Below are positions 1 to 9,438 of a stretch of 57,500 nucleotides of DNA, in pieces (positions within the stretch are counted from its first letter, which is position 1; each line of letters starts with the position of its first letter). The position numbers were made by a program, and so were the translations under genes. Location of the stretch: the NCBI RefSeq assembly GCF_001644605.1, contig NZ_CP011388.1, forward strand, positions 1,472,501-1,530,000, read 5' to 3'. The DNA comes from Paenibacillus swuensis. Its GTDB lineage: Bacteria > Bacillota > Bacilli > Paenibacillales > DY6. A model generated the notes under the pieces. It was given only the letters and a program-made list of their open reading frames with translations, had not been told where the DNA came from and made no database searches.

Positions 1-226
1 TTCGCGCGTTACGAAGCATCTTCTCAAGCGTAATAACTCGGCCTTCTATAAAAGCCTGTTCGTTCTTCGCATCTTCATATTCGGAGTTTTCACTGATATC
101 CCCGTAGCCAATGGCGACTTTAATCCGCTCAGCGACCTCGCGACGCTTTACAGATTTAAGGGTCTCCAATTCTTCTTCAAGCTTCTTAAGGCCTTCCGGA
201 GTAAGAATGACTTGTTTTTCGCTCAT
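1..226 (-). CDS. greA: Transcription elongation factor GreA (N-terminal part, cut by window edge)
   Basis: GreA stimulates transcript cleavage by backtracked RNA polymerase. Only about the first 75 codons are visible; the gene runs off the left edge. The translation begins [20 protein letters not shown] and continues through a [20 protein letters not shown] segment and a [13 protein letters not shown] segment, the classic GreA coiled-coil domain with its acidic tip. The ATG at 224-226 is preceded by GGGAG. It has its own consensus promoter (342-370) and lies downstream of dusB; in related genomes lysS usually follows. Confidence 0.95.
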   Translation of the reverse strand, partial: MSEKQVILTPEGLKKLEEELETLKSVKRREVAERIKVAIGYGDISENSEYEDAKNEQAFIEGRVITLEKMLRNAR

Positions 227-341
227 TTCGAAAAATCTCCCGTCGCGTGAACAATTTTCATATGGAATATGAATTCACTATCATAATATGATATCGCCTT
301 GAGAACTTGAAAATTTCTCCAATCGGCATTTATATTGCAAG

Positions 342-370
342 ATTATATTGCACTCCTGACTAAATGTCAA
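342..370 (-). promoter_or_regulatory. Sigma-A promoter of greA
   Basis: On the minus strand TTGACA (365-370) and TATAAT (342-347) are separated by 17 bp, a perfect consensus housekeeping promoter. It gives an untranslated leader of roughly 110 nt before the greA ATG. Confidence 0.85.
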
Positions 371-446
371 TGAGCATCAAGACTGAGGAAAAGGTCGAAA
401 GCGGCGTGGGATGATACCGTTTTCTCCAGCGTCCCTGCTGCGGTCT

Positions 447-1472
447 CTAGTGAACGGATGAATGCTCTGAAACGACCGATTCAACCGGCTGATCCGCCAG
501 TTCCTCAAGCCCAGTGATAAAGTTCTCGAAAGTCTCCACCATCTGCTCCCGCTTCGTAGCTTCCATAATCGCATCCTTGATCCGGGCCGAACCTTTCATG
601 CCCTTGAGGTACCAGGACATATGCTTGCGCATTTCCTTTACCGCGATATTCTCGCCTTTCAGGGCAACCAGACGGTCCAGATGCAACGTGGCAATAGCCA
701 GCTTATCTCTTGGCGTAGGCTCTGTCGGCAACTGTCCTGTTGTTAGATACTCGATTGTACGATAAAGCATCCACGGGTTACCTAGCGCTGCACGTCCGAT
801 CATGACACCGTCCACACCGGTCGTATCCAGCATACGGCGCGCGTCTTCAGGCGTCAGTACGTCCCCGTTCCCGATGACCGGAATGGATACGGCTTCCTTA
901 ACTTCTTTTATAATTTCCCAGTTGGCTGTCCCGGTATACAATTGCTCCCGGGTACGTCCGTGCACGGAAACAGCTTTCCCGCCCGCACGTTCCACTGCTT
1001 GAGCATTTCTTACCGCGTAGATGTGTTCCGAATCCCAGCCTATTCTCATTTTGACTGTAACCGGCTTTTCAACCGCATCCACAACCGCTGACACCATCTC
1101 GTAAATTTTGTCGGGATCCAATAACCATCGCGCACCCGCGTCGCACTTCGTAATTTTCGGTACGGGACAGCCCATGTTAATGTCGATAATATCCGCATTG
1201 GTCTGTTGGTCGACGACTTTCGCCGCTTCCACTAAGGAATCGCGGTCTCCGCCGAATATTTGCAAGCTTAACGGTTTCTCGCGGTCATCCACATAAAGCA
1301 TCTCAATCGTCCGCTTGTTCCCGTGCAGAATCGCCTTGTCGCTAACCATCTCCGCGCATACGAGCCCAGTACCGAACTCTTTGGCAATCAGTCGAAACGC
1401 GGGGTTGCACACACCGGCCATGGGCGCAAGAACGACTTGATTCTTCATTTCTATATCACCGATCTTTAACAT
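447..1472 (-). CDS. dusB: tRNA-dihydrouridine synthase DusB
   Basis: FMN-dependent reduction of uridine to dihydrouridine in the tRNA D-loop. The 341-aa protein has the N-terminal FMN-binding LAPMAGVCNPAFR segment (residues 16-28), the catalytic-cysteine motif NMGCPVPK (Cys102) and a later GNGDV/GVMIGRAALGNPW phosphate-binding region typical of the Dus TIM barrel. The ATG is preceded by AGGGAGG. It is the last gene of the folate cluster before greA, as in B. subtilis (yacF). Full length; the family call is firm, the exact tRNA position is inferred from family. Confidence 0.95.
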   Translation of the reverse strand: MLKIGDIEMKNQVVLAPMAGVCNPAFRLIAKEFGTGLVCAEMVSDKAILHGNKRTIEMLYVDDREKPLSLQIFGGDRDSLVEAAKVVDQQTNADIIDINMGCPVPKITKCDAGARWLLDPDKIYEMVSAVVDAVEKPVTVKMRIGWDSEHIYAVRNAQAVERAGGKAVSVHGRTREQLYTGTANWEIIKEVKEAVSIPVIGNGDVLTPEDARRMLDTTGVDGVMIGRAALGNPWMLYRTIEYLTTGQLPTEPTPRDKLAIATLHLDRLVALKGENIAVKEMRKHMSWYLKGMKGSARIKDAIMEATKREQMVETFENFITGLEELADQPVESVVSEHSSVH

Positions 1473-1522
1473 TTAAATTCCCTCCTTCATCAGCACTTTC
1501 CACTCTGGTTGTGTATCGGGTT

Positions 1523-1726
1523 CTACTCAGGTGACAGCTCTGATACTTCAATATTTAAAGCTTTCGCTATGGTGTTCAATAACTTTCCTTCGGGCCTGCG
1601 GGTACCTCGTTCCACTGAACCCAGCACGGCGACGGAGATCCCCAGGATATCGGCAAGCTCTTGCTGAGTATGACCTTTCAGTTTACGAAATGCCCGGATT
1701 CGCTGTGCCAATACGTTCGCTTCCAT
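1523..1726 (-). CDS. yazB: Small XRE-type helix-turn-helix protein (YazB-like)
   Basis: A 67-aa protein that is almost entirely one Cro/CI-type helix-turn-helix: residues about 7-60 contain RIRAFRKLKGHTQQELADIL and a VERGTRRP turn. Its ATG lies 49 nt inside the 3' end of folK and is preceded by GAAGGGAAGG, so it is probably translated from the folate operon mRNA. The same small gene sits between folK and dusB in B. subtilis. Targets are unknown; a regulator of the folate operon is only a guess. Confidence 0.85.
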   Translation of the reverse strand: MEANVLAQRIRAFRKLKGHTQQELADILGISVAVLGSVERGTRRPEGKLLNTIAKALNIEVSELSPE

Positions 1727-2196
1727 AACTGTATGCCTTCCCTTCCTGTTGCCTCGCTAGCCATAAGTTGCACGGTTTCTAGGCCCGGTGTCGTATCTTC
1801 CTGTATGACATCCAGCAACGGCACAAGCACGAACTGCCTTTCATGCATTCGCGGATGCGGCAAAGTCAGCTCTGAATCCTCACTGGTACCGTTATCGTAG
1901 ATGAGCAGATCCAGGTCAACCGTACGCGGTCCCCACCGAACATCTCTTGTTCGGCCCAGCTGTTGTTCCACGTGGAGCATTAATCGCAATAATTCGACAG
2001 CGGATAATGACGTATTCACGCCAATAACCATATTCAGAAAAGAAGCTTGATCCACAAATCCTACAGGGTCTGTTTCATATATAGACGAACAACGGATAAC
2101 TTCTAGGTTCTCCTGGAGGTGCAGGGTTACAATAGCTTGCTTTAGATAAGCTTCCCGATCGCCGATATTCGAGCCTAGTCCGATATACGCCGTCAT
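1678..2196 (-). CDS. folK: 2-amino-4-hydroxy-6-hydroxymethyldihydropteridine pyrophosphokinase
   Basis: Transfers pyrophosphate from ATP to 6-hydroxymethyl-7,8-dihydropterin in folate synthesis. The 172-aa protein starts MTAYIGLGSNIGDR and carries the HPPK signature RWGPRTVDLDLLIYDN and the LPHPRMHERQFVLVPL segment. Its ATG overlaps the folB stop by four bases (ATGA), suggesting translational coupling. The 3' end overlaps the start of yazB. Confidence 0.95.
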   Translation of the reverse strand: MTAYIGLGSNIGDREAYLKQAIVTLHLQENLEVIRCSSIYETDPVGFVDQASFLNMVIGVNTSLSAVELLRLMLHVEQQLGRTRDVRWGPRTVDLDLLIYDNGTSEDSELTLPHPRMHERQFVLVPLLDVIQEDTTPGLETVQLMASEATGREGIQLWKRTYWHSESGHFVN

Positions 2197-2561
2197 CCGC
2201 TTGCCCGCTTTCTCTGGATTTCTACAGTGACGCCTTCAAAATGAATATCAAACGGCGGGTGCGGTTTCGTCACCCTAATCTGAATTTCATTTATAATAGT
2301 ATAAGTGTCCAGCAATGAGGTTGCAATATGCTCAGCCAAGGCTTCAATGAGTTTAAACGGCTTTTCTTCAACAATCTTTCGGATCGTGTAGTAGGCTTCG
2401 GCATAGTTCACGGTTTTCTCCAGATTATCGCTAACTCCCGCAGGTTGAATGTTGAACATAAGCGTCGCATCCACATAGAATCGCTGACCCAGTTTATTTT
2501 CTTCCGGAAACACCCCGTGGTAACCGAAGAATTCCATACGTTGCAGAATGATCTTATCCAT
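2193..2561 (-). CDS. folB: Dihydroneopterin aldolase
   Basis: Cleaves 7,8-dihydroneopterin to 6-hydroxymethyl-dihydropterin and glycolaldehyde. The 122-aa length is normal for FolB. Visible family features are the N-terminal MEFFGYHGVFPEE block, a central NYAEAYYTIRKIVE block, the LIEALAEHIA helix and the C-terminal VTKPHPPFD...VEI strand. It lies between folP and folK and is coupled to folK by an ATGA overlap. Confidence 0.95.
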   Translation of the reverse strand: MDKIILQRMEFFGYHGVFPEENKLGQRFYVDATLMFNIQPAGVSDNLEKTVNYAEAYYTIRKIVEEKPFKLIEALAEHIATSLLDTYTIINEIQIRVTKPHPPFDIHFEGVTVEIQRKRASG

Positions 2562-2579
2562 TTCCTAAATTCCTCCCCG

Positions 2580-3440
2580 TTATACAGTCGGTATCGAACG
2601 CACCATCGCATCCGTCATGGTTGCCGCGCGTTTGTTCGCCTTTACATCATGCACCCGGATAATCTCGCAGCCCTGCATGATTCCCAGGACCGTTGTAGCA
2701 ACCGTGCCCTCCAAGGCATCATTAGCGGTTGTCTGTAAAACCCTCTGAATGAATCGCTTACGTGAAGTCCCCAGCAACACAGGAAATCCCAGGTCCGTAA
2801 TTCGCTGAAGTTGGTTCAAGAGGTATAAATTTTGATCAAATGTTTTGGCAAAACCGATGCCCGGATCCAGCACAATGCTCTCCTTCGCCACACCCGCTTG
2901 CTTCGCAATCCGAACACTCTCCGACAAGTCCATTATCACATCTTCTATAAAATCAACGTAATTCATATCATTACGATTGTGCATCAGGATGACAGGACAG
3001 CCGAACTCCGCAGCCACTTTCGCCATCTCAGGATCTTTCTTGAAGCCCCATACATCATTGATGATATGAGCGCCTGCTGCTAAAGCCTGACGCGCCACCT
3101 CAGCCTTGTAGGTGTCAATAGATATGGGGATATGTGCGCCGTATGTCGCCTGAATAGCCTTGATTGCAGGAATGACGCGTTCCAGCTCCTGCTTAAGCGC
3201 CACAGGCTCGGCCCCCGGCCTTGTGGATTCGCCCCCGATATCCAGGATGTCCGCACCTTGCTCCAGCATCCGCCCCGCCTGGTCTACCGCATGCTGCACA
3301 TCAACATAATGACCGCCGTCGGAGAATGAATCCGGCGTGGTGTTGAGGATGCCCATGATCAAAGTGCGGCTGCCCATCTCAAGCTTCATATCTCTATAAT
3401 GTATCGTCCTATGTGCACGATGTGGTGATTGTATTTGCAT
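2580..3440 (-). CDS. folP: Dihydropteroate synthase
   Basis: Condenses hydroxymethyl-dihydropterin pyrophosphate with p-aminobenzoate; the target of sulfonamides. The 286-aa protein has the two DHPS signatures, MGILNTTPDSFSDGG and GGESTRPGA, then IDTYKAEVA, DPGIGFAKT, GTSRKRF and a terminal IRVHDV block. The ATG has GGAG a few bases upstream and starts one base after the pabC stop. Operon order pabB-pabA-pabC-folP-folB-folK matches B. subtilis. Confidence 0.96.
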   Translation of the reverse strand: MQIQSPHRAHRTIHYRDMKLEMGSRTLIMGILNTTPDSFSDGGHYVDVQHAVDQAGRMLEQGADILDIGGESTRPGAEPVALKQELERVIPAIKAIQATYGAHIPISIDTYKAEVARQALAAGAHIINDVWGFKKDPEMAKVAAEFGCPVILMHNRNDMNYVDFIEDVIMDLSESVRIAKQAGVAKESIVLDPGIGFAKTFDQNLYLLNQLQRITDLGFPVLLGTSRKRFIQRVLQTTANDALEGTVATTVLGIMQGCEIIRVHDVKANKRAATMTDAMVRSIPTV

Positions 3441-3441
3441 C

Positions 3442-4341
3442 TTACACTCCTGCTTTACGTTTGTATTGTACGATCAATCGGTCTGTTAGCCGCCCGGTCC
3501 TGCCTTGGTTGATTAACACCGACTGAGACTGGGTATCGAGCAGTACGGATATCGGAACGATTTCTTGGATAGAGTTCGTTATAAATACCTCATCCGCTTG
3601 AAGCAAGTCCTCCCATCGGAATAAGCCTTCCCGGACGGAACATCCTGCTTCAGCCGCGAGCTCCTCGATGACCAACCCTCGGGTAATGCCGGGCAGAATG
3701 CCGGTTTCCAACGAGGGGGTGAACAGGATCTGATCGCGGACATAGAAGATATTGCTGACGATCCCCTCCGCCAAGTAGCCTTCAGCCGTCAACATCAATC
3801 CCTCTGAACCGTGAGCAAATTGCTGCGGGATTTGAGGTTGTGCAGGATAAGTGGATAATTCCCGCTTGGCCAGAATGTTATTCATATAGTGAAGCGACTT
3901 CAAACGAACCGGTCCCTCCGGTGTATTGCGCGGAATTCGCAAGAGCTGCAACGCCTTGCCTTCCCGGCGTAATGCCGGGTGTTCGACAGGAACCGCCTTC
4001 GTATAGATGACCACAGTAGGCTTCCTATAATCGGACGAAGGTAATCCCAGCGCTTCCTCTCCGGCCGTGACTGTATAGCGCACATAAGCGTCCCTTAGTC
4101 CGCTTGCTTGTAACATTTCCGTGATTTGATGTCTTATCGCATCCGGATCCGCATCCCACTGAATACCCAGCGAAGAGCAGCCGCTGCGCAGCCGCTCCAT
4201 GTGCTGCTCCAACAGAAACGGGGTTCCGTTATAGGTTCTGAATGTCTCGAACAAACCAAGTCCATAAAGAAAACCGTGATCCAAAGCGGAGATCACGGTA
4301 TCTTGTCCGTTATGCAGCTTGCCGTTTACACTGATGATCAT
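3442..4341 (-). CDS. pabC: 4-amino-4-deoxychorismate lyase (PLP, fold type IV)
   Basis: Releases pyruvate from aminodeoxychorismate to give p-aminobenzoate. The 299-aa protein starts with the class IV aminotransferase pattern ISVNGKL...[15 protein letters not shown], continues with [16 protein letters not shown] around the PLP lysine, and has the [10 protein letters not shown] and GILPGITRG phosphate-cup motifs. Neighbouring pabA and pabB favour ADC lyase over D-amino acid or branched-chain aminotransferase. It overlaps the pabA stop by ATGA. Confidence 0.93.
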   Translation of the reverse strand: MIISVNGKLHNGQDTVISALDHGFLYGLGLFETFRTYNGTPFLLEQHMERLRSGCSSLGIQWDADPDAIRHQITEMLQASGLRDAYVRYTVTAGEEALGLPSSDYRKPTVVIYTKAVPVEHPALRREGKALQLLRIPRNTPEGPVRLKSLHYMNNILAKRELSTYPAQPQIPQQFAHGSEGLMLTAEGYLAEGIVSNIFYVRDQILFTPSLETGILPGITRGLVIEELAAEAGCSVREGLFRWEDLLQADEVFITNSIQEIVPISVLLDTQSQSVLINQGRTGRLTDRLIVQYKRKAGV

Positions 4342-4931
4342 GCTTGCTGTTCCTGCTTTATAGGTACACTACGATTCAGGAAGTTAAGCAGCAACCGTTT
4401 CCCGTGCTCCGTAATAATGGACTCCGGGTGGAACTGTACCCCTTCAATCGGGTATTCCTTATGCCGTAGAGCCATAATTTCACCGTCAGCCGTCTCCGCG
4501 CTGATTTCCAGACAATCCGGAAGCGTCTCGCGTCTCACGATTAAAGAATGGTATCGCGTCGCTGTGTACGGGGAAGGAATGCCCTCGAACAAAGTTTGGC
4601 CGTCATGGTGAATTTCAGAAGTCTTGCCGTGCATTAATTTCTCGGCCCGAATTACTTCGCCGCCAAAAGCTTGTCCGATGGACTGATGACCAAGGCACAC
4701 GCCCAGAATCGGAATCCGTCCTTTGAAATGATCAATTAGTGATAAGCTGATACCCGCCTCGTTCGGGGAACAAGGACCGGGTGAAATCAGAATATGATCC
4801 GGATTTAACGCCTCAATGCCGGGCAAATCAATCTCATCATTCCGGCGGACCTCAATGTTCTCGCCAAGCTCACCTAAATACTGCACCAAGTTGTACGTGA
4901 AAGAATCATAATTATCGATTACCAGTATCAT
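4338..4931 (-). CDS. pabA: Aminodeoxychorismate/anthranilate synthase glutamine amidotransferase subunit
   Basis: Supplies ammonia from glutamine to PabB. The 197-aa class I amidotransferase has the nucleophile in [15 protein letters not shown] (Cys79) and the His168/Glu170 pair in VQFHPESI. In B. subtilis the same subunit also serves TrpE in tryptophan synthesis; whether that holds here cannot be judged from the window. It sits between pabB and pabC. Confidence 0.94.
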   Translation of the reverse strand: MILVIDNYDSFTYNLVQYLGELGENIEVRRNDEIDLPGIEALNPDHILISPGPCSPNEAGISLSLIDHFKGRIPILGVCLGHQSIGQAFGGEVIRAEKLMHGKTSEIHHDGQTLFEGIPSPYTATRYHSLIVRRETLPDCLEISAETADGEIMALRHKEYPIEGVQFHPESIITEHGKRLLLNFLNRSVPIKQEQQA

Positions 4932-4976
4932 ATGCCGTGCCTCCCGTCCATCGTCTGTAATTCCGCACTTCTTGCC

Positions 4977-6509
4977 TTACTGTTGTTCACTGTATTGAAT
5001 GGCCTTCCACAGCGCTTTGGCTTTATTCAAGGATTCATAGTACTCCCGCTCCGGATCCGAATCAATGACGATCCCTGCACCGGCTTGAATATGACCGATG
5101 CCCTCGGCTACTGCCAGGGTTCTTATAATAATATTAAATTCCATATTCCCGTTATAGTCAATCCATCCCATAGAACCGGTGTAAGGACCGCGTCTTGTGG
5201 GCTCTAATTCTTCAATGATTTCCATGGTGCGAATTTTGGGCGCCCCGGTAATGGTGCCTCCGGGGAAGGAAGCCGCGATTACATCATATGCGTCTTTCCC
5301 CTCAGCCAACCGCCCTTCCACACCGGTAACCAGATGCATGACATGGGAATAATATTCAACGACCATCAAGTCTTTAACCCGGACGCTGCCGTAAGCGGCA
5401 ATTCTCCCCAAGTCATTACGTTCCAGGTCCACCAACATAATATGCTCAGCCCGTTCTTTCTCGCTGGCAAGCAATTCTTCAGCCATAGCCTGATCCTCTG
5501 CTTCATTCCGCCCCCGCCTGCGTGTGCCGGCGATCGGCCTGGTGGATACGGTGTCCCCATCGGTTTCCACCAACAACTCCGGCGACGCGGACACCAGATG
5601 TAGACCGCCAAAGCGCATATATCCCATGTAAGGGGACGGGTTAAACAATCGCAGCCACTCGTAAATTTCCTCGGGACGGCTTGCGACGGGGCGGCTTTGA
5701 CGAACCGAGAGATTCACCTGAAACACATCGCCTTGCGCAATGTACTCCTGGATCCGCCCGACCGCTGCCATGAACTGATCTTTGGTAAACACCTTCGTAA
5801 CCTGATCTATCTGTTCCACATCAATGGCGAGACTTGTTGAAGCAAGAGCGGCTTTCCTTGCCTCCGTCCGCTCTGCTACCTCCGCGCCGACTTCCACCCA
5901 GCCGTCCCATTGATGCTTCATGGTAAGGATCCGGTCCTCCGCCTCCCGGTAAAGCCTTTCTAAGGGTATCTCGGGATGGACGCCTGTGTGAACGGCGCAA
6001 TAAAGGGCGCCCTCTTGTTGATCCACGATCCACAGCTCTTCCGCCATCATGAAATAATAATCCGGGAAGGGCAGATCGTCCGCCGCTTCAACCGGCAAAC
6101 GTTCCACAGAGCGAATTACATCATAGCTCCAATATCCGATGCACCCGCCGGTGAACTTTGGAGCGCCTTCCACCTTAGGTGTGCGGAACGGCTCCATCCA
6201 TTCCTTAACTGCCGTCAGAGGCTTCGCCTTCTTCTCTGTCTTGAAGGCATCACCAGATGGGTCCGGAGCGGAAATTACCGCGATATCCCCATTGCCCCGA
6301 ATGGTGCGTTTCGCTTGAATCGCCAAATAGGTGTACCGGCCATCCTTGCCGCTCTCCAGAACAACAGCGTCCTCACCCGCCTCCGCCCATACCTGTTCCC
6401 AAGACACGGGCAGCCGCAGATTTCGGATTTCAAATTTAGCCACATAAGGCAGGCATGTATAATTTTCGGCCCACTGTTCCCAATGAGCATATGTAGTTAA
6501 TCGCAACAC
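4977..6509 (-). CDS. pabB: Aminodeoxychorismate synthase component I
   Basis: Converts chorismate plus ammonia to aminodeoxychorismate. The 510-aa protein has the TrpE/PabB N-terminal domain and a C-terminal chorismate-binding domain (roughly residues 240-500) with AVGRIQEYIAQGDVFQVNLS, GTITGAPKIRTMEIIEELE and GAGIVIDSDPEREYYE. The active-site motif reads PIAGTRRRG, the TrpE-like form rather than the PIKGT form of Escherichia coli PabB, so sequence alone would not exclude anthranilate synthase; the pab-fol operon decides. The GTG start has GGAGG six bases upstream. Confidence 0.9.
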   Translation of the reverse strand: MLRLTTYAHWEQWAENYTCLPYVAKFEIRNLRLPVSWEQVWAEAGEDAVVLESGKDGRYTYLAIQAKRTIRGNGDIAVISAPDPSGDAFKTEKKAKPLTAVKEWMEPFRTPKVEGAPKFTGGCIGYWSYDVIRSVERLPVEAADDLPFPDYYFMMAEELWIVDQQEGALYCAVHTGVHPEIPLERLYREAEDRILTMKHQWDGWVEVGAEVAERTEARKAALASTSLAIDVEQIDQVTKVFTKDQFMAAVGRIQEYIAQGDVFQVNLSVRQSRPVASRPEEIYEWLRLFNPSPYMGYMRFGGLHLVSASPELLVETDGDTVSTRPIAGTRRRGRNEAEDQAMAEELLASEKERAEHIMLVDLERNDLGRIAAYGSVRVKDLMVVEYYSHVMHLVTGVEGRLAEGKDAYDVIAASFPGGTITGAPKIRTMEIIEELEPTRRGPYTGSMGWIDYNGNMEFNIIIRTLAVAEGIGHIQAGAGIVIDSDPEREYYESLNKAKALWKAIQYSEQQ

Positions 6510-6589
6510 ACGGTTCCTCCCATTTCAGCAAAAAGACAGCTCTTCCTGCTACCAAAGCAATGATAATGACCAAAGTATACTGCATTCCC

Positions 6590-6626
6590 GGGCAAAACAA
6601 AACTCCCGCCGAAATCGGCAGGAGTT
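6590..6626 (-). terminator. Rho-independent terminator of cysK
   Basis: A 12-bp perfect stem (6601-6612 with 6615-6626) followed on the minus strand by a T-rich run, directly after the cysK stop. Confidence 0.88.
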
Positions 6627-6637
6627 CGTGAAGATGA

Positions 6638-7576
6638 TTAATCTTCGAATTGGTATAAAGGCGTGCTGAGGTAACGCTCACCGTTACTCGGGATTACAGC
6701 AACGACGCGCTTGCCTTTACCCAGCTTCTTCGCTACTTGAAGAGCGGCGTGGATGGCTGCGCCAGAGGAGATGCCTCCCAGAATTCCCTCTTCTTTAGCT
6801 ACGCGGCGAGCAGTTGCGAAAGCGTCCTCGTTCTCAACTTGAATAATTTCGTCGTAAATTTCGGTGTTAAGGATATCCGGCACGAAACCTGCGCCGATGC
6901 CCTGAATTTTATGCGGGCCCGGTTTGCCGCCCGATAGTACCGGGGAAGCAGCAGGTTCAACCGCGATGATCTGAATGCCAGGAAAGTTTTCTTTCAAGAC
7001 GCTGCCCGCACCGGTAATGGTTCCGCCTGTACCGATTCCGGAAATGAACGCGTCTAATTGGCTGTCATGCGCTTTAATAGCTTCGACAATTTCAGGACCT
7101 GTTGTCTTAATATGAATTTCCACATTGGCCTGATTCTTGAATTGTTGAGGGATGAAATAAGAAGGATTCTCCGCTTGCAGCTCTTCCGCTTTGCGAATAG
7201 CGCCTTTCATGCCTTCAGCTCCAGGCGTCAAAACAAGCTCAGCTCCGTATGCGCGCAGCAAGTTGCGGCGTTCCATACTCATCGTTTCCGGCATAACCAG
7301 AATCGCTTTATATCCTTTAGCCGCAGCTACCATTGCAAGACCGATTCCTGTGTTACCGCTGGTAGGCTCAATAATGGTGGCGCCCGGCTTCAACGTGCCG
7401 TCCTTCTCTGCCGATTCAATCATATTGATGGCGATCCGGTCTTTAACACTCGCTCCCGGGTTCTGGAATTCCAATTTCAGATAAATTTCCGCGCTGTCCT
7501 CCGGCACCACCCGATTTAAGCGTACAAGGGGTGTATCTCCGATTAAATCCGTAATGCTTTGCACTAATTTAGCCAT
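6638..7576 (-). CDS. cysK: Cysteine synthase A (O-acetylserine sulfhydrylase)
   Basis: PLP-dependent formation of cysteine from O-acetylserine and sulfide. From the ATG at 7574-7576, which follows GGGAGGC, the protein is 312 aa with the PLP lysine in [11 protein letters not shown] (Lys45), the SGNTGIGLA substrate loop, the [10 protein letters not shown] phosphate-binding loop and a late GISSGAA block. An in-frame extension to 7675 exists but lacks a ribosome site and crosses the promoter. The gene is monocistronic, with its own promoter, a possible CymR site and a terminator. Confidence 0.96.
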   Translation of the reverse strand: MAKLVQSITDLIGDTPLVRLNRVVPEDSAEIYLKLEFQNPGASVKDRIAINMIESAEKDGTLKPGATIIEPTSGNTGIGLAMVAAAKGYKAILVMPETMSMERRNLLRAYGAELVLTPGAEGMKGAIRKAEELQAENPSYFIPQQFKNQANVEIHIKTTGPEIVEAIKAHDSQLDAFISGIGTGGTITGAGSVLKENFPGIQIIAVEPAASPVLSGGKPGPHKIQGIGAGFVPDILNTEIYDEIIQVENEDAFATARRVAKEEGILGGISSGAAIHAALQVAKKLGKGKRVVAVIPSNGERYLSTPLYQFED

Positions 7577-7603
7577 GAATAAAGCCTCCCAGGGAATGAA
7601 TAA

Positions 7604-7632
7604 ATTATAATCCGAGTAATTCAGTAGGTTTT
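7604..7632 (-). promoter_or_regulatory. Possible CymR operator of cysK
   Basis: Just downstream of the cysK -10 box the minus strand reads ACCTACTGAATTACTCGGAT followed by TATAA. This resembles, from memory, the sites of the cysteine regulator CymR in B. subtilis sulfur genes. Its position in the early transcribed region would fit repression. The match is judged by eye. Confidence 0.4.
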
Positions 7633-7640
7633 GTACCTTA

Positions 7641-7669
7641 ATGATATCAACCTGCCAAATTGTTGTCAA
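7641..7669 (-). promoter_or_regulatory. Sigma-A promoter of cysK
   Basis: TTGACA (7664-7669) and TATCAT (7641-7646) on the minus strand are separated by 17 bp, leaving a leader of about 60 nt. Confidence 0.85.
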
Positions 7670-7698
7670 CAGCAAAGATCAACATTCTCAGATGCCTG

Positions 7699-7737
7699 AC
7701 AAAATAAAAACCACTCCTTATGAACAATAAGAAGCGG
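7699..7737 (-). terminator. Terminator of hslO and the nad-coaX genes
   Basis: An 11-bp stem with three G-T pairs (7711-7721 with 7727-7737) followed by TTTTTATTTT on the minus strand. Confidence 0.85.
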
Positions 7738-7760
7738 CTAGTTGATCTTGAACTATAGTG

Positions 7761-8639
7761 CTATTTTTGGATGGCTCTTTCCAAGATGACAGTTAGCTCT
7801 TCACGGTTGAACACGTAGGCTTCATTACAGAAATGGCACACGACCTCAGCCTTTCCGTCCTCTTCAATAATGCCTTCCAACTCGTCTTTGCCCAAACTCA
7901 CCAACGTCTGCTCCACACGGTCTCGTGAACACTTGCAACGGAAATGAAGATCCATCCGATCCAGAATCTCTACCGGCTCAATGACCCAGTTCAGAATTTC
8001 CTCCAGGCTTTCCCCCTGATCCAACAGTGCCGTAATCGGAGGCAGCGAGGCAAGTTTGTGCTCAATCGCGTCAATCTCATCATCCGTCACACCCGGCATC
8101 AACTGAATGATAAAACCGCCGGATGCCCGCACTGATGCGTCTGCATCGACTAGTACGCCTAAGGAAACAACGGATGGCGTTTGCTCTGATTTGGCAAAAT
8201 AGTACGTGAAATCTTCCGCCAACTCGCCGGAAACGATAGGTGTGCTTCCGCGGTAAGGTTCTTTCATACCTAGATCTTTAATGATATGGATAAAGCCTTC
8301 GCGACCCACAGCGCCGGCTACATCCAGCTTGCCCTGATCGTTGCTCGCCAGATGAACTTGCGGATGATCGACATAACCGCGAACCTCGCCTTTGGCGTTG
8401 GCATCCACAACAATTTGCCCGATCGGACCATCGCCTTTCACTTGAATGGTCAGCTTTTCTTCACCTTTCAGCATAGCACCCATCATGGCGCCGGCGGACA
8501 ATGTGCGACCGAAAGCGGCTGTCGCCGTCGGGTAAGTTCCATGTCTGCGGCTGAGCTCTTCTACAATGTTCCTGGTATCTACGGCGAAAGCGCGAACTTT
8601 TCCATTAAGCGCTGTACCGCGAATTAAATAATCTTGCAT
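7761..8639 (-). CDS. hslO: Redox-regulated chaperone Hsp33
   Basis: Oxidative-stress holdase activated by disulfide formation and zinc release. The ATG at 8637-8639 has AGGAGG upstream and gives 292 aa. The conserved zinc centre is present as CKC (Cys235, Cys237) and CHFC (Cys268, Cys271) near the C terminus, and the N-terminal domain carries GDGPIGQIVVDANAKGEVRGYV. It overlaps neither neighbour and follows coaX as in B. subtilis (yacC). Confidence 0.96.
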   Translation of the reverse strand: MQDYLIRGTALNGKVRAFAVDTRNIVEELSRRHGTYPTATAAFGRTLSAGAMMGAMLKGEEKLTIQVKGDGPIGQIVVDANAKGEVRGYVDHPQVHLASNDQGKLDVAGAVGREGFIHIIKDLGMKEPYRGSTPIVSGELAEDFTYYFAKSEQTPSVVSLGVLVDADASVRASGGFIIQLMPGVTDDEIDAIEHKLASLPPITALLDQGESLEEILNWVIEPVEILDRMDLHFRCKCSRDRVEQTLVSLGKDELEGIIEEDGKAEVVCHFCNEAYVFNREELTVILERAIQK

Positions 8640-8664
8640 TGCTGTACCTCCTGTTATGTCTGCC

Positions 8665-9435
8665 CTACTGTATGTTGCGTTCATAAATCATCTGTAAACC
8701 TTGCAGCGTTAAGAGCGGGTTCGTTAATTCAATCGTTCTCGATTCTCCGCTGATTAACTCGGCTAGGCCGCCTGTGGCGATTACCCTGGCTTCTTGGCTG
8801 AACTCCTCGCGGATTCGGTCTACAATCCCGTCCACCTGACCGGCATACCCGTAAATAATGCCCGCTTGCATGGAAGCGATAGAATTCCGGCCGACCACAC
8901 TTTTGGGCTTGGTCAGCTCAATCCGGGGAAGCTTCGCGGCCCGTTGATACAGCGCCTCCGTGGAAATTCCGATGCCCGGCGCGATGGCTCCGCCTAAGTA
9001 GTTTCCTTGTTCATCTATATAATCGAACGTTGTAGCCGTTCCGAAATCCACAACAATGAGAGGGAGCGGTCCATACAACTCAATGGCAGCCACGGCGTTC
9101 ACGATGCGGTCCGCACCTACTTCGCGAGGATTTTCATAACGTATATTTAATCCGGTTTTGATACCTGGACCGACGATTAGCGGTGTTTTGCCAATATATT
9201 TTTCACATAGATTCTCAAGGGTATGCATCAACGGCGGTACCACCGAGGAAATCATAATGCCTTCCACATCGGAGAAGCGAATCTTCGCATGTTGAAACAG
9301 GCCGTATATGGCCATGCCGTACTCGTCCACCGTGGTGGATCGATTGGTGCTTAGTCTCCAGTGATGCAGCAGTTCCTTGTCCTGATACACACCGAGCACT
9401 ATGTTCGTATTTCCTACATCGATAACCAGAATCAC
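8665..9435 (-). CDS. coaX: Type III pantothenate kinase
   Basis: First step of coenzyme A synthesis, phosphorylating pantothenate. The 256-aa ASKHA-fold protein has phosphate motif 1 [14 protein letters not shown] at its N terminus, [11 protein letters not shown] in the middle and [14 protein letters not shown], followed by GGAIAPGI and ATGGLAELI. It starts with GTG, three bases after the nadC stop, and runs in the nadABC-coaX-hslO transcript. Confidence 0.96.
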   Translation of the reverse strand: MILVIDVGNTNIVLGVYQDKELLHHWRLSTNRSTTVDEYGMAIYGLFQHAKIRFSDVEGIMISSVVPPLMHTLENLCEKYIGKTPLIVGPGIKTGLNIRYENPREVGADRIVNAVAAIELYGPLPLIVVDFGTATTFDYIDEQGNYLGGAIAPGIGISTEALYQRAAKLPRIELTKPKSVVGRNSIASMQAGIIYGYAGQVDGIVDRIREEFSQEARVIATGGLAELISGESRTIELTNPLLTLQGLQMIYERNIQ

Positions 9436-9438
9436 GGT

